Source of the DNA: Ptiloglossa arizonensis
Lineage: Eukaryota > Arthropoda > Insecta > Hymenoptera > Colletidae
Length of the DNA: 64,000 bases
Reading direction: 5' to 3'
Assembly: GCF_051014685.1 (NCBI RefSeq)
Contig: NW_027479027.1
Coordinates: 211,837-275,836 of the forward strand
Below the pieces are notes generated by a model. The model searched no databases and was not told where the DNA came from. It saw only the letters and a list, made by a program, of their open reading frames with translations. Shown one piece after another: positions 63,515 through 64,000 of this stretch. Numbering within the stretch: position 1 is the first letter of the stretch; every line of letters begins with the position of its first letter. The position numbers were made by a program, and so were the translations under genes.

Positions 63515-64000
63515 ACTAACCCAAAAATTCCTATTGCATCTGAAAGTAGAAACTCGCCCGATTACAAAGTTATGTGTATTTTTTCCCTAGGCCATTCTGG
63601 TTAAGCGTTTGGAGCAGCAGAAGTGCGAAAAATTTATTGTCTTGTCAACCATTTCTTAGCTTCGAAGTACCATATCTCGCGAACGGATTGACCAAAACCA
63701 AAAATTCCTGCTGCGTCTGAAAGTAGAAACTCGCCCGATTACAACGGTATGCGTATTTTTTCCCTAGGCCATTCTGGTTAAGCGATTGGAGCAGCAGAAG
63801 TGCGAAAAATTTATTGTCTTGTCAACCATTTCTTAGCTTCAAAGTCCCATATCTCGCGAACGGATTGACCTAACCCAAAAATTCCTATTGTAACTGAAAG
63901 AAGAAACTCGCCCGATTACAACGGTATGCGTATTTTTTCCCTAGGCCATTCTGGTTAAGCGTTTGAAGCAGCAGAATTGCGAAAAATTTTTGCCTTCTCA
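63515..64000 (+). repeat. Right-edge monomers; array continues past the window
   Basis: There are about 2.7 monomers, including a GACCAAAACC monomer (TTCGAAGTACC start) and an A5T5 form. The window ends inside a monomer, at about phase 163. Confidence 0.9.

Larger units (their letters stand above)
1..64000 (+). repeat. Satellite DNA array, 177-bp monomer, about 361.6 head-to-tail copies
   Basis: The motif TTCAAA-ACTCCC recurs at 1, 178, 355 and so on, giving a 177-bp period that holds to the last base. Between the equivalent GTTTGG-type sites at 126 and 63963 there are 361 monomers spanning 63837 bp, which is 361 x 177 minus 60; the shortfall comes from many 176-bp monomers and at least one 178-bp monomer. 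All copies are on the plus strand and I see no foreign insert. Consensus composition by hand count is 43 C and 32 G per 177 (about 42% GC) with 8 CpG. The unit length is close to one nucleosome repeat, as in many plant and animal centromeric satellites. The centromeric or pericentromeric role is inferred; the sequence shows only a satellite. I do not recognise the family. Confidence 0.98.

Noticed and set aside
1..64000. CRISPR array
   Set aside because: The repeats are 177 bp, contiguous and variable, with no short identical repeats separated by unique spacers.
1..64000. Telomeric or subtelomeric simple repeats
   Set aside because: No runs of TTAGGG, TTTAGGG, TTAGG or related units were seen on either strand.
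1..64000. Transposon, LTR element or endogenous viral insertion
   Set aside because: The monomer phase drifts only by 1-bp steps across the whole window, leaving no room for an insert. No terminal repeats, target-site duplications or coding domains were seen.
1..64000. tRNA, rRNA or Pol III-type promoter
   Set aside because: No tRNA fold or conserved rRNA stretch was recognised, and I saw no convincing A and B box pair. The T6 runs alone mean nothing here.
1..64000. Naming the organism or equating this with a known centromere satellite such as alpha satellite or the 178-bp Arabidopsis repeat
   Set aside because: The length is similar but the sequence does not resemble the ones I know. No unique flanking DNA is present to identify the host.

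Overview
The whole 64 kb window is one uninterrupted head-to-tail tandem satellite array. The repeat unit is 177 bp. Taking the recurring TTCAAA as monomer position 1, the array covers about 361.6 monomers, all in the same orientation. I see no inversion, no transposon insertion, no unique sequence and no credible gene. Both window edges lie inside the array, so its true length is unknown but at least 64 kb. An array of this size with a near-nucleosomal unit and higher-order structure points to eukaryotic heterochromatin, most plausibly centromeric or pericentromeric. I do not recognise the satellite family and cannot name the organism. Consensus GC is about 42%. CpG is not depleted: about 8 CpG per monomer, observed/expected about 1.0 by hand count.

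Layout. Positions 1-10974 hold only exact 177-bp monomers. Within this stretch are a 12-monomer (2124 bp) duplication and a 6-monomer (1062 bp) tandem duplication. From 6.85 to 14.8 kb two multi-monomer blocks alternate X-Y-X-Y-X. From 10975 onward 176-bp monomers appear; over the window the net loss is 60 bp. From 14.8 to 19.0 kb the array is irregular and a new monomer subfamily appears (CTCCCTAGGCCACTC with GTTAGGAGC and CACGAACGAATTG). From 19.0 to 22.8 kb a 6-monomer unit occurs three times. From 22.9 to 24.6 kb a 5-monomer unit (885 bp) is duplicated.

From 24.9 to 36.9 kb lies the clearest higher-order repeat (HOR): a 13-monomer, 2300-bp unit. Its first two copies differ at only about three bases that I could find, and later copies carry in-register deletions of 3, 2, 4 and 1 monomers. 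From 36.9 to 45.7 kb is a mosaic with 9- and 6-monomer duplications. From 45.7 to 59.6 kb lies a second, longer and more plastic HOR, with anchor spacings of 18, 22, 8, 16 and 10 monomers. From 59.6 to 64.0 kb the array is again a mosaic, ending in a 4-monomer (707 bp) tandem duplication.

Each monomer carries some conserved short elements: a TCTCGCGA box (monomer positions 15-22), a degenerate CENP-B-box-like element on the minus strand (73-89), a variable pyrimidine tract (96-104) and a nearly symmetric A5T6 tract (145-155). The window reads as an archive of repeated unequal exchange at several scales, not as a gene-bearing region.
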